Assembly: GCF_001885615.1 (NCBI RefSeq)
Contig: NZ_LSRN01000045.1
Location: 1-64,000 of the forward strand
DNA length: 64,000 nt
Direction of reading: 5' to 3'
Origin: Alkalibacterium sp. 20
Lineage (GTDB): Bacteria; Bacillota; Bacilli; Lactobacillales; Carnobacteriaceae_A
Shown here: positions 8,361 to 17,013 of the stretch, in pieces
How the letters are laid out: each line of letters starts with the position of its first letter
Position numbering within the stretch: position 1 is the first letter of the stretch
Made by a program: the position numbers and the translations under genes
Notes under the pieces: generated by a model
What the model saw: only the letters and a program-made list of their open reading frames with translations
What the model was told of the DNA's origin: nothing
The model's database searches: none

Positions 8361-10046
8361 TCAAGCAGATTTAATTTTGCTGTTATCTTTAATCGATTCA
8401 CTACTAACTTGTCCCAAAGCATTGGTCAACAAGTCCATGAAGAAGTAGAAAGACACCTCATACGCATTTGATTGTTCATCATTCTTTGAAAAAGGAAGAA
8501 TGGCTATTTTACCAACCTGTCTGGCTAATGGCGAATCCGTTTGAGAAGTGATACCCACTGTGTTTGTTACCTGATTTACTTCTTTTACATAATCAACCAG
8601 ACTACCGTCATATCCCTCAACATCAAAAACAAGTACTTTGATTGAGTCGTTAACGATTTTTTTTGATAAATTCCTCTGTGATATGTCCGTAAACAATTGA
8701 ACATCAAAACCCAGTTCAAGTAATTTGTCTTTCATAAACGTCAACTCTTTCTCTAATGCGTGTTTACCCACCAGAAAAAATCTGTCATTTGTCATTAACG
8801 TTTGTTTTATTAAATCAATGTCTTTAGCGATCGCACTTTCTTCAAACCGAGTAATGACATCATCGTAAAGTGTTTTTATATTGTGATACTGATTGCTTCG
8901 ATTCTCCATTTTTTTCTTACTGGCCGTCGCACGACTAGTCAACATGCGTAAGTTATTGAAGGAACCTACATCGATTTTTTTTGTAAACCGACTGATCGAT
9001 GCTTCACCGACACCGATTTTTTTAGCCATCTCATTAATCGTCAAATTGGGTACTTCAGAGAGATTATTCAAAATATAATCCGCAATGATTTGTTCCTTTT
9101 TGGTTAACTTATTTCTATTGGAATCAATTGACGTGATGATTTTATTGATAGGATGTAATGCTTCTTTGATCAAAAAATTTCTTAACGCGCCTATTAAGCC
9201 AGCGTTATTCATATTGCTGGCGAATTCAATGCTTGTTTGAGTGAATATGGCCGGAACCATTATTTTTTCAAGCTCTTTATATATCAAAGGCTTTAGATAG
9301 CTCTCTTGAGCAGAAATCCCTCCGCCGATCACAACCATTTCCGGATTCATCATATAAATGATAGTGGATATGCCTTTACTTAAATGCTTGACCATTCGGT
9401 CGATACCGTCAATACATATCTGATCGCCTTTTTTTGCTTGTTCGAAAATTATTTTTCCGTTCAGCGAACTCGGGTCAACCTTCTTCTTCTCTGACACATA
9501 TTCAATCAAACTGCTGGTCGCAGCGATTTGTTGTAAGGTCTGGTGATCATTCATCAACATGTAACCAATTTCTCCACCAGAATAACTAAAGCCTGTATGC
9601 AGTTGATTATCTAGAATGTAACTGCCACCTATACCGGTTCCCACAGTTAGACAAAATAAACTTTTTGCATTTTTACCTTTTCCCAGCCATGATTCTGCCA
9701 GTCCCACACAATTTACATCATTTTCTACTTCTGTTGGAAGCTTGAAAAAGGACTCGAGCTCTTCTTTTACAGAGAGTCCAGTATAATCAGGAATTATATC
9801 CGGCGTTGCATAGATTACTTTTCCCAGTCTTGAATCGACCTGTCCCGCCGTACTTACACAGATGCCTTCAACGGTGTAATCTTCCAACAGTGTTTCGCCG
9901 ATTTTTTTCACTTTATTTATGATTGAAGGTCCGCCAAGATGCGCTTCTGTATCAATCTCTGACTTATACAAGAGGGTCCCATCTTCATCAATAATTCCAT
10001 ACTTGATCAACGATCCGCCTATATCAATTGTTAAAAATTTTTTCAC
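8361..10046 (-). CDS. ROK sugar kinase fused to RpiR-type regulator
   Basis: This is a 561-residue two-part protein. Residues 1 to about 300 are a ROK kinase: a phosphate-binding motif at 8-12 (DIGGS), ENDVN with the likely catalytic Asp near 105, and GTGIGGSYIL. The usual Cys-rich zinc motif is absent. Residues about 310-560 are an RpiR regulator: a helix-turn-helix around INEMAKKIGVGEASISRFTK, then a SIS sugar-phosphate domain. With nanE downstream, the kinase may be a ManNAc kinase and the SIS half may sense its product, but this is inference. The start is GTG with AAGGTGG upstream. The gene follows the two permease genes. Confidence 0.88.
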   Translation of the reverse strand: MKKFLTIDIGGSLIKYGIIDEDGTLLYKSEIDTEAHLGGPSIINKVKKIGETLLEDYTVEGICVSTAGQVDSRLGKVIYATPDIIPDYTGLSVKEELESFFKLPTEVENDVNCVGLAESWLGKGKNAKSLFCLTVGTGIGGSYILDNQLHTGFSYSGGEIGYMLMNDHQTLQQIAATSSLIEYVSEKKKVDPSSLNGKIIFEQAKKGDQICIDGIDRMVKHLSKGISTIIYMMNPEMVVIGGGISAQESYLKPLIYKELEKIMVPAIFTQTSIEFASNMNNAGLIGALRNFLIKEALHPINKIITSIDSNRNKLTKKEQIIADYILNNLSEVPNLTINEMAKKIGVGEASISRFTKKIDVGSFNNLRMLTSRATASKKKMENRSNQYHNIKTLYDDVITRFEESAIAKDIDLIKQTLMTNDRFFLVGKHALEKELTFMKDKLLELGFDVQLFTDISQRNLSKKIVNDSIKVLVFDVEGYDGSLVDYVKEVNQVTNTVGITSQTDSPLARQVGKIAILPFSKNDEQSNAYEVSFYFFMDLLTNALGQVSSESIKDNSKIKSA

Positions 10047-10072
10047 GATTTTCCACCTTCATTTCCAATAAT

Positions 10073-10888
10073 TTAACCTTTCACAGCACCTTTAGTGGTA
10101 CCAACAAAATATTTTTGCAGCCAGATGAAAATAGCCAAAGATGGGATAGTTGTCAATAAAGAAGCTGCACTAATCAACTTAATATTTGATCCATCAAAAC
10201 TCTGGGATAACTGAGCCAGGCCAATAGACAATGTGTACATTTCGTTATCTGTCGTATTGATCAAAGGCCATAAATAATCTCCCCAAGTGAAAGTAAAGGT
10301 GTAAATACCCAATGTAATCAGCGTAGGCTTGATCATAGGCAGAATTATTCTGAACCATACTTGAAATTTATTTGCTCCATCCATATAAGCCGACTCTTCC
10401 AGTGCTTTAGGAATGGTCAGGTAAGATTGTCTTATTAGAAAAATACCAAAAGCCGTTCCTACTTGTAAAACAATCAACCCAATATAGCTATTTCTCAATC
10501 CCATGTTGCCTACCAGATTAAATAAGGGTGCCATAAACAGTTGGAACGGGACTGCCATTGTTGCGATGATAGTAATGAGTATTACATTTTTCCCTTTAAA
10601 ATCCATTCGTGCTAATGGATACGCAGCCAAACTGCAAAAGAGAATATTCAGAGGAACAGCTATTAATACTGCGATAACTGTATTGATCAGATACTCATCA
10701 AAGCGTGCCTGTCGAAAGGCGATGAAATAATTATCCAATGACGGATCTCTAGGGAAGATATTTGTATATACGCCTTCTGCCGGTCCTTTTAATGACATTA
10801 ATAATGTAAAAACAAATGGACCTACAGTTACAAATACAAAAAATATGATTAGAAGATAGAGCAATATCTTATTTTTAGTCATTTTCAT
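10073..10888 (-). CDS. sugar ABC transporter permease (MalG type)
   Basis: This 271-residue inner-membrane subunit of a CUT1 carbohydrate importer has about six hydrophobic segments. The cytoplasmic EAA loop is visible near residue 175 (EESAYMDGANKFQVW, then ILPMIKP). It pairs with the MalF-type permease 12 bp upstream and the lipoprotein at 11915-13270. No ATPase gene is present in the operon, so a shared MsmK-type ATPase encoded elsewhere is expected, as is common in Lactobacillales. Confidence 0.93.
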   Translation of the reverse strand: MKMTKNKILLYLLIIFFVFVTVGPFVFTLLMSLKGPAEGVYTNIFPRDPSLDNYFIAFRQARFDEYLINTVIAVLIAVPLNILFCSLAAYPLARMDFKGKNVILITIIATMAVPFQLFMAPLFNLVGNMGLRNSYIGLIVLQVGTAFGIFLIRQSYLTIPKALEESAYMDGANKFQVWFRIILPMIKPTLITLGIYTFTFTWGDYLWPLINTTDNEMYTLSIGLAQLSQSFDGSNIKLISAASLLTTIPSLAIFIWLQKYFVGTTKGAVKG

Positions 10889-10899
10889 TATAAACCACT

Positions 10900-11823
10900 T
10901 TATCCTTTCAAATCTTTTTCTTTTCCACTATTCAACTTCAATTGTATAACGGATCCCGTAGCAGCAAGGACTAACAACACAATACCAGCTGCAGAAGCCG
11001 TACTTACTTCTAGATTCCTGAATTTATCAAAAATATAAATAACCAAGGTCGTTGTCGCGCCGGCGGGTCCCCCACCAGTAGTTAAAGCTATTTCTTCGAA
11101 CACTTTTAATCCATTAATTATGGTCATTATTGATACTAGAGTAATGCTGGGTGCAAGCATGGGTACGGTTATCTTGAAGAATTTTTGAATTGGAGATGCC
11201 CCATCTATACTAGCTGCTTCATATACTTCATCTGATATAGATTGTAAACCAGCTAAATATATCATCATGTAATACCCAAGACCTTTCCACACTGTTATGA
11301 CAGTTACTGCAAATAAAGCGGTGGATGTCTGCATCAACAAATTTGTCGGTCTATCGTACAAACCTAAGAAGTGAACGAGATTACCTACAAAACCAGATTC
11401 AACGTATAACATTCTCCACATCAATGCTGCTACCACCATAGGTGTAACGACTGGCGAATAATAAATGACCCTGAATAAACCGATCCCTTTTACTTTTTGA
11501 TTTACTGCTGAAGCTACTATTATAGGTAAAAATACATTTAATGGAAGTACGACTACCAAAAATAATAGTGAATTAGTTAATGCTCTCCAAAACAGACTGT
11601 CCTGGAAAATATATCTAAAATTATCTAGCCCCACGAATGCTCCTTCTCCTGCAATGATCTTGTAATCTTGCACGCTCCACATAAACGCTTGTAAAATAGG
11701 GTAAATATAAAAGACACTGATCATTAATAATGCAGGTAATAAAAACAGCCAAGGAGTCAAAACACTTGATTCTTTTCTCTTTTTCACTTTAACATTACTT
11801 TGTTTGTTTAAAGTTAATCTCAA
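10900..11823 (-). CDS. sugar ABC transporter permease (MalF type)
   Basis: This 307-residue partner permease starts at a TTG with AGGAGG 7 nt upstream. The first of about six membrane helices begins near residue 20 (VLTPWLFLLPALLMI). The EAA loop reads EAASIDGASPIQKFFKITVP. Its position between the binding protein and the MalG-type permease is the standard CUT1 order. Confidence 0.93.
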   Translation of the reverse strand: MRLTLNKQSNVKVKKRKESSVLTPWLFLLPALLMISVFYIYPILQAFMWSVQDYKIIAGEGAFVGLDNFRYIFQDSLFWRALTNSLLFLVVVLPLNVFLPIIVASAVNQKVKGIGLFRVIYYSPVVTPMVVAALMWRMLYVESGFVGNLVHFLGLYDRPTNLLMQTSTALFAVTVITVWKGLGYYMMIYLAGLQSISDEVYEAASIDGASPIQKFFKITVPMLAPSITLVSIMTIINGLKVFEEIALTTGGGPAGATTTLVIYIFDKFRNLEVSTASAAGIVLLVLAATGSVIQLKLNSGKEKDLKG

Positions 11824-11914
11824 CTACCTTCCTCCTCTTGATGACTTTCTTCTGTTTTACTTTGAAAAGTAAAGACTACCTTAAAAAAGATAGTCTCTAC
11901 CAAAGTATGTTATA

Positions 11915-13270
11915 TTAAAATGAAACATCAATATCTGAGTTGCTAAACGATTTGGTCCATTCCTCAGCTAACTGATTCAATCCTTCTTCGGCTGATATAT
12001 CACCGATCATTACCTCAACGAATGTATTCTTAGTCACTTCTCTTAATTCGAAGTTATTTTCAGTCAATGGAATGAGCACTCTTGCTCTTTCTAAAGCTTG
12101 GGCACCTTGCTGCATGCCGGAAGCCTTAGGAGAATCACCTGGATCAGTAAAGTAATCGTCTTCAAGAGATTCTACCGTTGAAGGTAAGACTGTACCCGCT
12201 AGTTCAGCAAATTCTAATTGATTTTCAGCATTTAATACAAATTCGGCAAACGCTACAGCTGTTTCCGGATATTCCGTATTTGTCGGAACGGCCAAATTCA
12301 TTACTGCAATATTCATAGGTGCGTCGTCACCATTTAGTGGTAGGCCTGCTTTAGCTGCTTCATATACTGATGGCGCTCCCGATTCAACAGGTCCTAAGAA
12401 GGTTATTCCTCCTTCAACTAGAGAAAGATTTTCATTCATGAATAGTTCCTGAGCAGCACCGATGGATCCCTCAGCATTCTGCTGACTAATTAACCCTTCG
12501 CTGTACATCGTTTGAACAGTGTCAAAAAATTCGAGTATATCTGCATTGTCTTGGAAAACAGCTTCACCGTTTTCTACAATGTTTTCTCCGTTAGCGATCG
12601 TCACCATTTTTTCCATGATCGTGTTGCCATCATTTATGATTTGGAAGAAAGAAGGATTGCCTGTTTCTTCGGTAATAGCACTGGATGCTTCGTACAGTTC
12701 CTGCATGTTAGAAGGAACGTTCTCAACTCCTGCCATTTCAAAATGATCTGAATTATACCAACTGACTGTCGTTGTTAAATACCATGGAAGTGCTAATAGC
12801 TCGTCATTATAATAGCCAGCTTCAAATGCACCTTCAACGAATCTGGAACCAATATCATCGTCTAAATATTCTTCCATATTAAGTAATCCGCCCTGACTTG
12901 CTATATTGGCCATATAATGCGGATTCAAGTTGATAACATCCATCGCGTCACTGCCAGTCAATGATGTCAATACACGCTGTTCCATTTCATTTTGTGGTGT
13001 ATCTTGGATATTGACTGTCACATCAGGATGCATTGTTTCAAAATCACTCTTTATTTCTTCGAAATATCCGTCAAACGGATCTCCAGATAATGATGCGGTC
13101 CAGAAAGTAATTTCACCCGATAATTCACTGCTCTCTTCTGTATCTGATTCTGCATCTTCTGAAACATCACCAGTTCCCTCATTATCAACATTATCATCCC
13201 CACAACCTGTTAGTAAAATTGACAATAAAGCTGAACTAAACAAAAACTTATTTCTAAATGATTTAGTCAT
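11915..13270 (-). CDS. sugar ABC transporter substrate-binding lipoprotein
   Basis: This 451-residue extracytoplasmic binding protein of the family 1 sugar-binding type is tethered by a lipid anchor: the signal peptide ends in the lipobox LLTGC (Cys at about residue 23), followed by an acidic linker. It is the first gene of the minus-strand operon running to nanE. The ATG has GGAGGG about 6 nt upstream. The ligand is not readable, but a mannose-containing or ManNAc-containing oligosaccharide fits the downstream GH38 and NanE. Confidence 0.93.
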   Translation of the reverse strand: MTKSFRNKFLFSSALLSILLTGCGDDNVDNEGTGDVSEDAESDTEESSELSGEITFWTASLSGDPFDGYFEEIKSDFETMHPDVTVNIQDTPQNEMEQRVLTSLTGSDAMDVINLNPHYMANIASQGGLLNMEEYLDDDIGSRFVEGAFEAGYYNDELLALPWYLTTTVSWYNSDHFEMAGVENVPSNMQELYEASSAITEETGNPSFFQIINDGNTIMEKMVTIANGENIVENGEAVFQDNADILEFFDTVQTMYSEGLISQQNAEGSIGAAQELFMNENLSLVEGGITFLGPVESGAPSVYEAAKAGLPLNGDDAPMNIAVMNLAVPTNTEYPETAVAFAEFVLNAENQLEFAELAGTVLPSTVESLEDDYFTDPGDSPKASGMQQGAQALERARVLIPLTENNFELREVTKNTFVEVMIGDISAEEGLNQLAEEWTKSFSNSDIDVSF

Positions 13271-13308
13271 TTTCTTCCCTCCATTTTCCTTTTTTGTTTA
13301 CACTTAGA

Positions 13309-13337
13309 AGTATACTAAAGCGTTTACAATAATTCAA
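13309..13337 (-). promoter_or_regulatory. glycan operon promoter with cre-like site
   Basis: On the minus strand, -35 TTGAAT (13332-13337) and -10 TATACT (13309-13314) are separated by exactly 17 nt. The spacer holds TTGTAAACGCTTTA, a close match to the CcpA operator core. AAGCGTTT also recurs on the plus strand at about 13319 and 13337, which could be a regulator repeat. The layout predicts carbon catabolite repression of the whole operon. Confidence 0.7.
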
Positions 13338-13620
13338 GCGTTTTGGTGTATTTTTTCTTTTTTTATTTATTATTGGAATAAACTTTCACTAATGGCATTT
13401 TATACGTAATTATAGTCAGAAATAAGTATATACCATTCAAAGAAAAACATTCACTCTAGTGTCATCTGCTCTAATTCATAGTAAAATCGCTTACTTTTTA
13501 CAATCTCTTATAAATATGAGAAAATCAGACTATAATATGTTTATTAGCTATCTCTTTCCTATTCAAAGTCGGTACATATCCTTTTTACCTCAACAAATAT
13601 ATGAAGGAGGAAAATCTATA

Positions 13621-13803
13621 ATGAAAAAGATTTTAGGAACAATAGTCTTGGCAAGCGCATTTTTTCTCGGAGCCTGTAATAGAGAGCTTGAGCCTCCTAA
13701 ACCAAATAACTACGGAGAGATTGACGTTGAAGAAAATATGAACGAGGGATTATTGACCGAAACGGACACAAAGATCAGAGTCACGTTGACGAATAATGAA
13801 TAG
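13621..13803 (+). CDS. small lipoprotein, function unknown
   Basis: This 60-residue protein has a signal peptide ending in the lipobox FLGAC (Cys at residue 18) and a short acidic, Pro-rich mature part. AAGGAGG lies 10 nt before the ATG, and a TATAAT box is at about 13531. The in-frame upstream extension to 13459 lacks a ribosome site. It is divergent from the sugar operon. I do not recognise a family. Confidence 0.75.
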   Translation: MKKILGTIVLASAFFLGACNRELEPPKPNNYGEIDVEENMNEGLLTETDTKIRVTLTNNE

Positions 13804-14178
13804 TCAGATTTTCAGACATCACGAAATCATTACAGGTCAGGAAGAGCTCGAATAGCAGCGTTCATTTTTTTTAGGAAACATAATTGGTTCAGCGCTATAT
13901 AATTTTTAATTTTCGAAATATAAAAAGTCTTGGAAACTTCGTAATACGAATGAACAGCTTTAAACTAGATACTTTAAAAAGGCGATACTGTGCAGTCCAT
14001 AGAGGATGATTCCGATAAGCTCCGGGAATCATCTTCTTTAATTTTTTTATAATAACAAGCAGGATTATAAGGACAAGAGCCTAAAAAAAGTCGGAAGCTT
14101 GCTTAATAAATAGTCGAAATATAATATGATATAATGCAGTGGATGCATTCACAGAAAATCAGAAAGGTAAGGATTTTT
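13804..14178. other. gene-free interval
   Basis: No convincing ORF is present. It holds the hairpin at 14002-14036 and AT-rich promoter-like sequence (TATAAT at 14120 and 14130) for the dehydrogenase gene. Confidence 0.5.
14002..14050 (+). terminator. rho-independent terminator
   Basis: The stem gaggatgattcc/ggaatcatcttc with a 10-nt loop is followed by a T-rich tract with seven consecutive T. It lies about 200 bp past the small lipoprotein gene, so either that transcript has a long 3' region or an untranslated RNA ends here. Confidence 0.65.
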
Positions 14179-15213
14179 ATGAAAACAGTACAAGTAAAGG
14201 GATACGGAGATGTTGACAAGTTAGAAATAGTTGACCAAACTGTTCCAGAACCAAAAGAAAACGAAGTGCTGATCAAAGTCCAAGCATGCGCAATAAATAA
14301 TACAGAGATTTGGATGAGAGAAGGAGCTTACGGTACAGGCTCAAAATCGGGCTGGCGACCAGAAGGCGTTCATTTCCCTCGCACCCCTGGCTCCGATATA
14401 GCAGGAACCGTAGTCAAGTCGGGTAGCGCTGTAGATAAGGCCATGATTGGAAAGAATGTTGTTCTTTTCCCATTTAAATCAAGTGGAAAACCCGGGTTCG
14501 AACATATTTCAGAAGATATGTCTTTCATCGGTTCTGAATATGATGGTGGCTATGCGGAATTTGTAGCGTGGCCTGCTGACCTTTGCTTTGATATGCCCCT
14601 TTTTGACTACACAGAAAGTTCCGTGTTCACAGTTAGTGGTTTGACAGCTTGGCATATGAACGAACAAATTCAAGTGCAGCCTGAAGAAACGATAATGGTA
14701 ACTGGATCAAATGGCGGCGTTGGCTCCTTGAATGTGCAAATTGCCTCAAAAGTATTTGGCGCTAAAGTCATTGCGATTGTTGGTGACTTAACTCTGGAAG
14801 AAAAAATGAAGGAACTAGGCGCAACACATGTTTTATCTTATAAATCAGAAAACCTTGCTGAAGAGATCATCCAGGTGAATGGTGGTCCGGTTGACTCGGT
14901 ATTAGATGTTGTCGGCGATGCTTTGTTCTCTACTTCTTTAGAAGTACTAAAAAAAGGCGGAAAATTCTGTACCTCTGGATCTGCTGGTGGCCAGAAAACT
15001 GAGCTTGATTTTAGAAAAATATATTTAAAACATATTACCCTTTATGGGTCTGTCTTAGGTACTAGGGAAGAGTTTAAACGCCTGCTTCAGGCTGTATCCG
15101 AAGGTAAAATAAAACCAGTAATTGATTGTACCTTCCCTTTAGAAGAAGCACCAGAAGCTCAACTTTATTTTAAAAAAGCAGGAAAACTAGGAAAAGTGGT
15201 CTTACTTCCTTAA
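14179..15213 (+). CDS. zinc-type alcohol dehydrogenase / quinone oxidoreductase family
   Basis: This 344-residue medium-chain dehydrogenase/reductase has an N-terminal GroES-like fold (TPGSDIAGTVVKSG) and a nucleotide-binding motif GSNGGVGSLNVQIAS near residue 160. It lacks the Cys and Glu cluster of the structural zinc site, so a quinone-reductase or enoyl-reductase activity is more likely than a classical alcohol dehydrogenase. The ATG at 14179 follows AAGGA closely; the longer frame from 14134 has no ribosome site. It is monocistronic, ending in a strong hairpin. Confidence 0.85.
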   Translation: MKTVQVKGYGDVDKLEIVDQTVPEPKENEVLIKVQACAINNTEIWMREGAYGTGSKSGWRPEGVHFPRTPGSDIAGTVVKSGSAVDKAMIGKNVVLFPFKSSGKPGFEHISEDMSFIGSEYDGGYAEFVAWPADLCFDMPLFDYTESSVFTVSGLTAWHMNEQIQVQPEETIMVTGSNGGVGSLNVQIASKVFGAKVIAIVGDLTLEEKMKELGATHVLSYKSENLAEEIIQVNGGPVDSVLDVVGDALFSTSLEVLKKGGKFCTSGSAGGQKTELDFRKIYLKHITLYGSVLGTREEFKRLLQAVSEGKIKPVIDCTFPLEEAPEAQLYFKKAGKLGKVVLLP

Positions 15214-15312
15214 GAATAAATGAATGTTTATCTCATCTTTGAAACAAAAAATTCTTAACCGAATTTGAAGAGATGGTATCTTTCAGAGTGAAGAAAAAAA
15301 CCCAGACAAACC

Positions 15313-15354
15313 AAAAAAAGGCATTCAAACAGCAAGTGTTTGAATGCCTTTTTT
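15313..15354. terminator. bidirectional terminator
   Basis: The stem ggcattcaaaca/tgtttgaatgcc is flanked by an A-run on the left and a T-run on the right. It serves the dehydrogenase gene on the plus strand and pdxT on the minus strand. Confidence 0.9.
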
Positions 15355-15399
15355 ATGTGTAGTGGCTCTTTTTGAATCATCCCATACAGGACGGATCGA

Positions 15400-15972
15400 T
15401 TAACGGATCTTGTCTAAGAAGTAATTAAGCACAGCATAGTCCTTAGTTAATTCTGGGTGATGAGCCGTCACCAGTACGTTTTCATATTCAGCAGCGACGA
15501 TTTTATCATCATAGGTAGCCAGTACATTGACGTCTGGTCCAACAGACTGAATGTAAGGCGCACGGATGAATACCGCTTCGACTTCCTGATCGATCCCTGC
15601 AAAAGTAAGAGACGTCTCAAAGCTGGCGATCTGTCTGCCAAAGCCGTTTCGTTCAACTTCCATATCGATAAAGCCCAGACGCAGATCGTCCGTTTCATGA
15701 CTTTCGTCTGTACTGCAGAGTATCAGACCCGCACAGGTACCGAAAATAGCCTTGCCTTCTTTATGAAAAGCGCGCAGACGGTCTTCCAGTCCCTGTTCGC
15801 GAATCAGTCGACCAATGGCAGTTGATTCTCCACCGGGAATAATCAAACCGTCTAGCGCATCAAAATCCTCTGCATTTCTTACAGATACTGCGTTTACACC
15901 TAAAGCTTTTAGAGCAAGAAGGTGTTCTCTCACAGCACCCTGTAAATCGAGTACACCTATCGTTTTTGACAT
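15400..15972 (-). CDS. pdxT: PLP synthase glutaminase subunit
   Basis: PdxT hydrolyses glutamine and passes ammonia to PdxS for de novo pyridoxal 5'-phosphate synthesis. The 190-residue class I amidotransferase shows GGES (47-50), the nucleophile Cys80 in FGTCAG, and the His172/Glu174 pair in HHPEL. I chose the ATG at 15972, 9 nt after GAGG; the TTG three codons earlier is less likely. It overlaps the end of pdxS-pdxT intergenic sequence by only 2 bp, so it is translationally close to pdxS. Confidence 0.97.
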   Translation of the reverse strand: MSKTIGVLDLQGAVREHLLALKALGVNAVSVRNAEDFDALDGLIIPGGESTAIGRLIREQGLEDRLRAFHKEGKAIFGTCAGLILCSTDESHETDDLRLGFIDMEVERNGFGRQIASFETSLTFAGIDQEVEAVFIRAPYIQSVGPDVNVLATYDDKIVAAEYENVLVTAHHPELTKDYAVLNYFLDKIR

Positions 15973-15974
15973 AC

Positions 15975-16865
15975 TTACCAACCTCGTTCCTGCATGCGTT
16001 CAGATTCCCCTAGATGACTGATTTCGATTCCTTTCATCGGTTCACCCAAGTCTTTAGATAATTCCGCTATCAATGCGTAGTCTTCATAATTTGTCGTTGC
16101 GCGAACGATAGCACGGGCGAATTTTTCTGGTGATTCGGATTTAAAAATGCCGGATCCGACAAAGACACCATCTGCTCCAAGGCTCATCATCAAGGCCGCA
16201 TCAGCCGGTGTAGCCACGCCGCCTGCCGCAAAGTTAACGACCGGCAATTTACCAAGTTCTTTAATTTCTTTCACTAATTCATAAGGTGCACCTATATCTC
16301 TGGCAAACGTCATCAACTCATCGTTTGACTTCGTGGAAAGCACTGCAATCTGGCTATTCACTTTTCTCATGTGACGCACAGCCTCAACGATATTTCCGGT
16401 ACCAGGTTCCCCTTTAGTCCGGAGCATGGAGGCACCTTCGCCGATTCGACGTAGCGCTTCCCCTAGATCACGGCAGCCGCAGACAAATGGGACGACATAA
16501 TCGGATTTCAGTAAATGATACTCTTCGTCTGCCGGTGTAAGTACTTCACTTTCATCGATGTAATCCACGCCCATCGCTTCCAATATGCGTGCTTCGGCGA
16601 TATGGCCAATACGTGCTTTAGCCATGACCGGGATACTGACGGCATTCATAACTTCTTCAATAATTTCAGGGTTCGCCATACGTGCGACTCCGCCGGCTTT
16701 ACGTATGTCAGATGGCACGCGTTCCAAAGCCATGACCGCAACGGCTCCTGCCGCTTCTGCAATTCTAGCTTGTTCGGCATTGACCACGTCCATGATGACG
16801 CCGCCTTTTTGCATTTCGGCCATTCCGCGTTTGACTCGTGCGCTTCCAATTCTTTTTTCGCTCAT
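15975..16865 (-). CDS. pdxS: PLP synthase lyase subunit
   Basis: This 296-residue (beta/alpha)8 barrel makes PLP from ribose 5-phosphate, glyceraldehyde 3-phosphate and ammonia. The two active-site lysines are seen in VMAKARIGH and [12 protein letters not shown]. The ATG has GGAGG 7 nt upstream. It is the first gene of pdxST, divergent from pdxR. Confidence 0.98.
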   Translation of the reverse strand: MSEKRIGSARVKRGMAEMQKGGVIMDVVNAEQARIAEAAGAVAVMALERVPSDIRKAGGVARMANPEIIEEVMNAVSIPVMAKARIGHIAEARILEAMGVDYIDESEVLTPADEEYHLLKSDYVVPFVCGCRDLGEALRRIGEGASMLRTKGEPGTGNIVEAVRHMRKVNSQIAVLSTKSNDELMTFARDIGAPYELVKEIKELGKLPVVNFAAGGVATPADAALMMSLGADGVFVGSGIFKSESPEKFARAIVRATTNYEDYALIAELSKDLGEPMKGIEISHLGESERMQERGW

Positions 16866-16909
16866 ATTTATTCCTCCTGAATGTTTGTATTAAACTGTTG
16901 TTACTTAAA

Positions 16910-16983
16910 AGTATACGCAAGATAAACGCGACGGTCTACATCCAATTGGATCGGAATAAACCCATCCAATTTTATGGTACAAT
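16910..16983. promoter_or_regulatory. pdxS/pdxR divergent promoter and PdxR boxes
   Basis: The palindrome TCCAATTGGA (16941-16950) and a second half-site, ATCCAATTTTA (from 16964), lie between a minus-strand -10 TATACT (16910-16915, toward pdxS) and a plus-strand -10 TACAAT (16978-16983, toward pdxR). Both -35 regions are weak. This fits a MocR-type activator that also represses itself. Confidence 0.6.
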
Positions 16984-17013
16984 AGAAAAAACATGTAGGA
17001 AAGAGGAACTATC

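Noticed and set aside
12512-12751. Plus-strand frames opposite the sugar-binding protein gene
   Set aside because: They are antisense to a strong gene, lack ribosome sites and show no domain.
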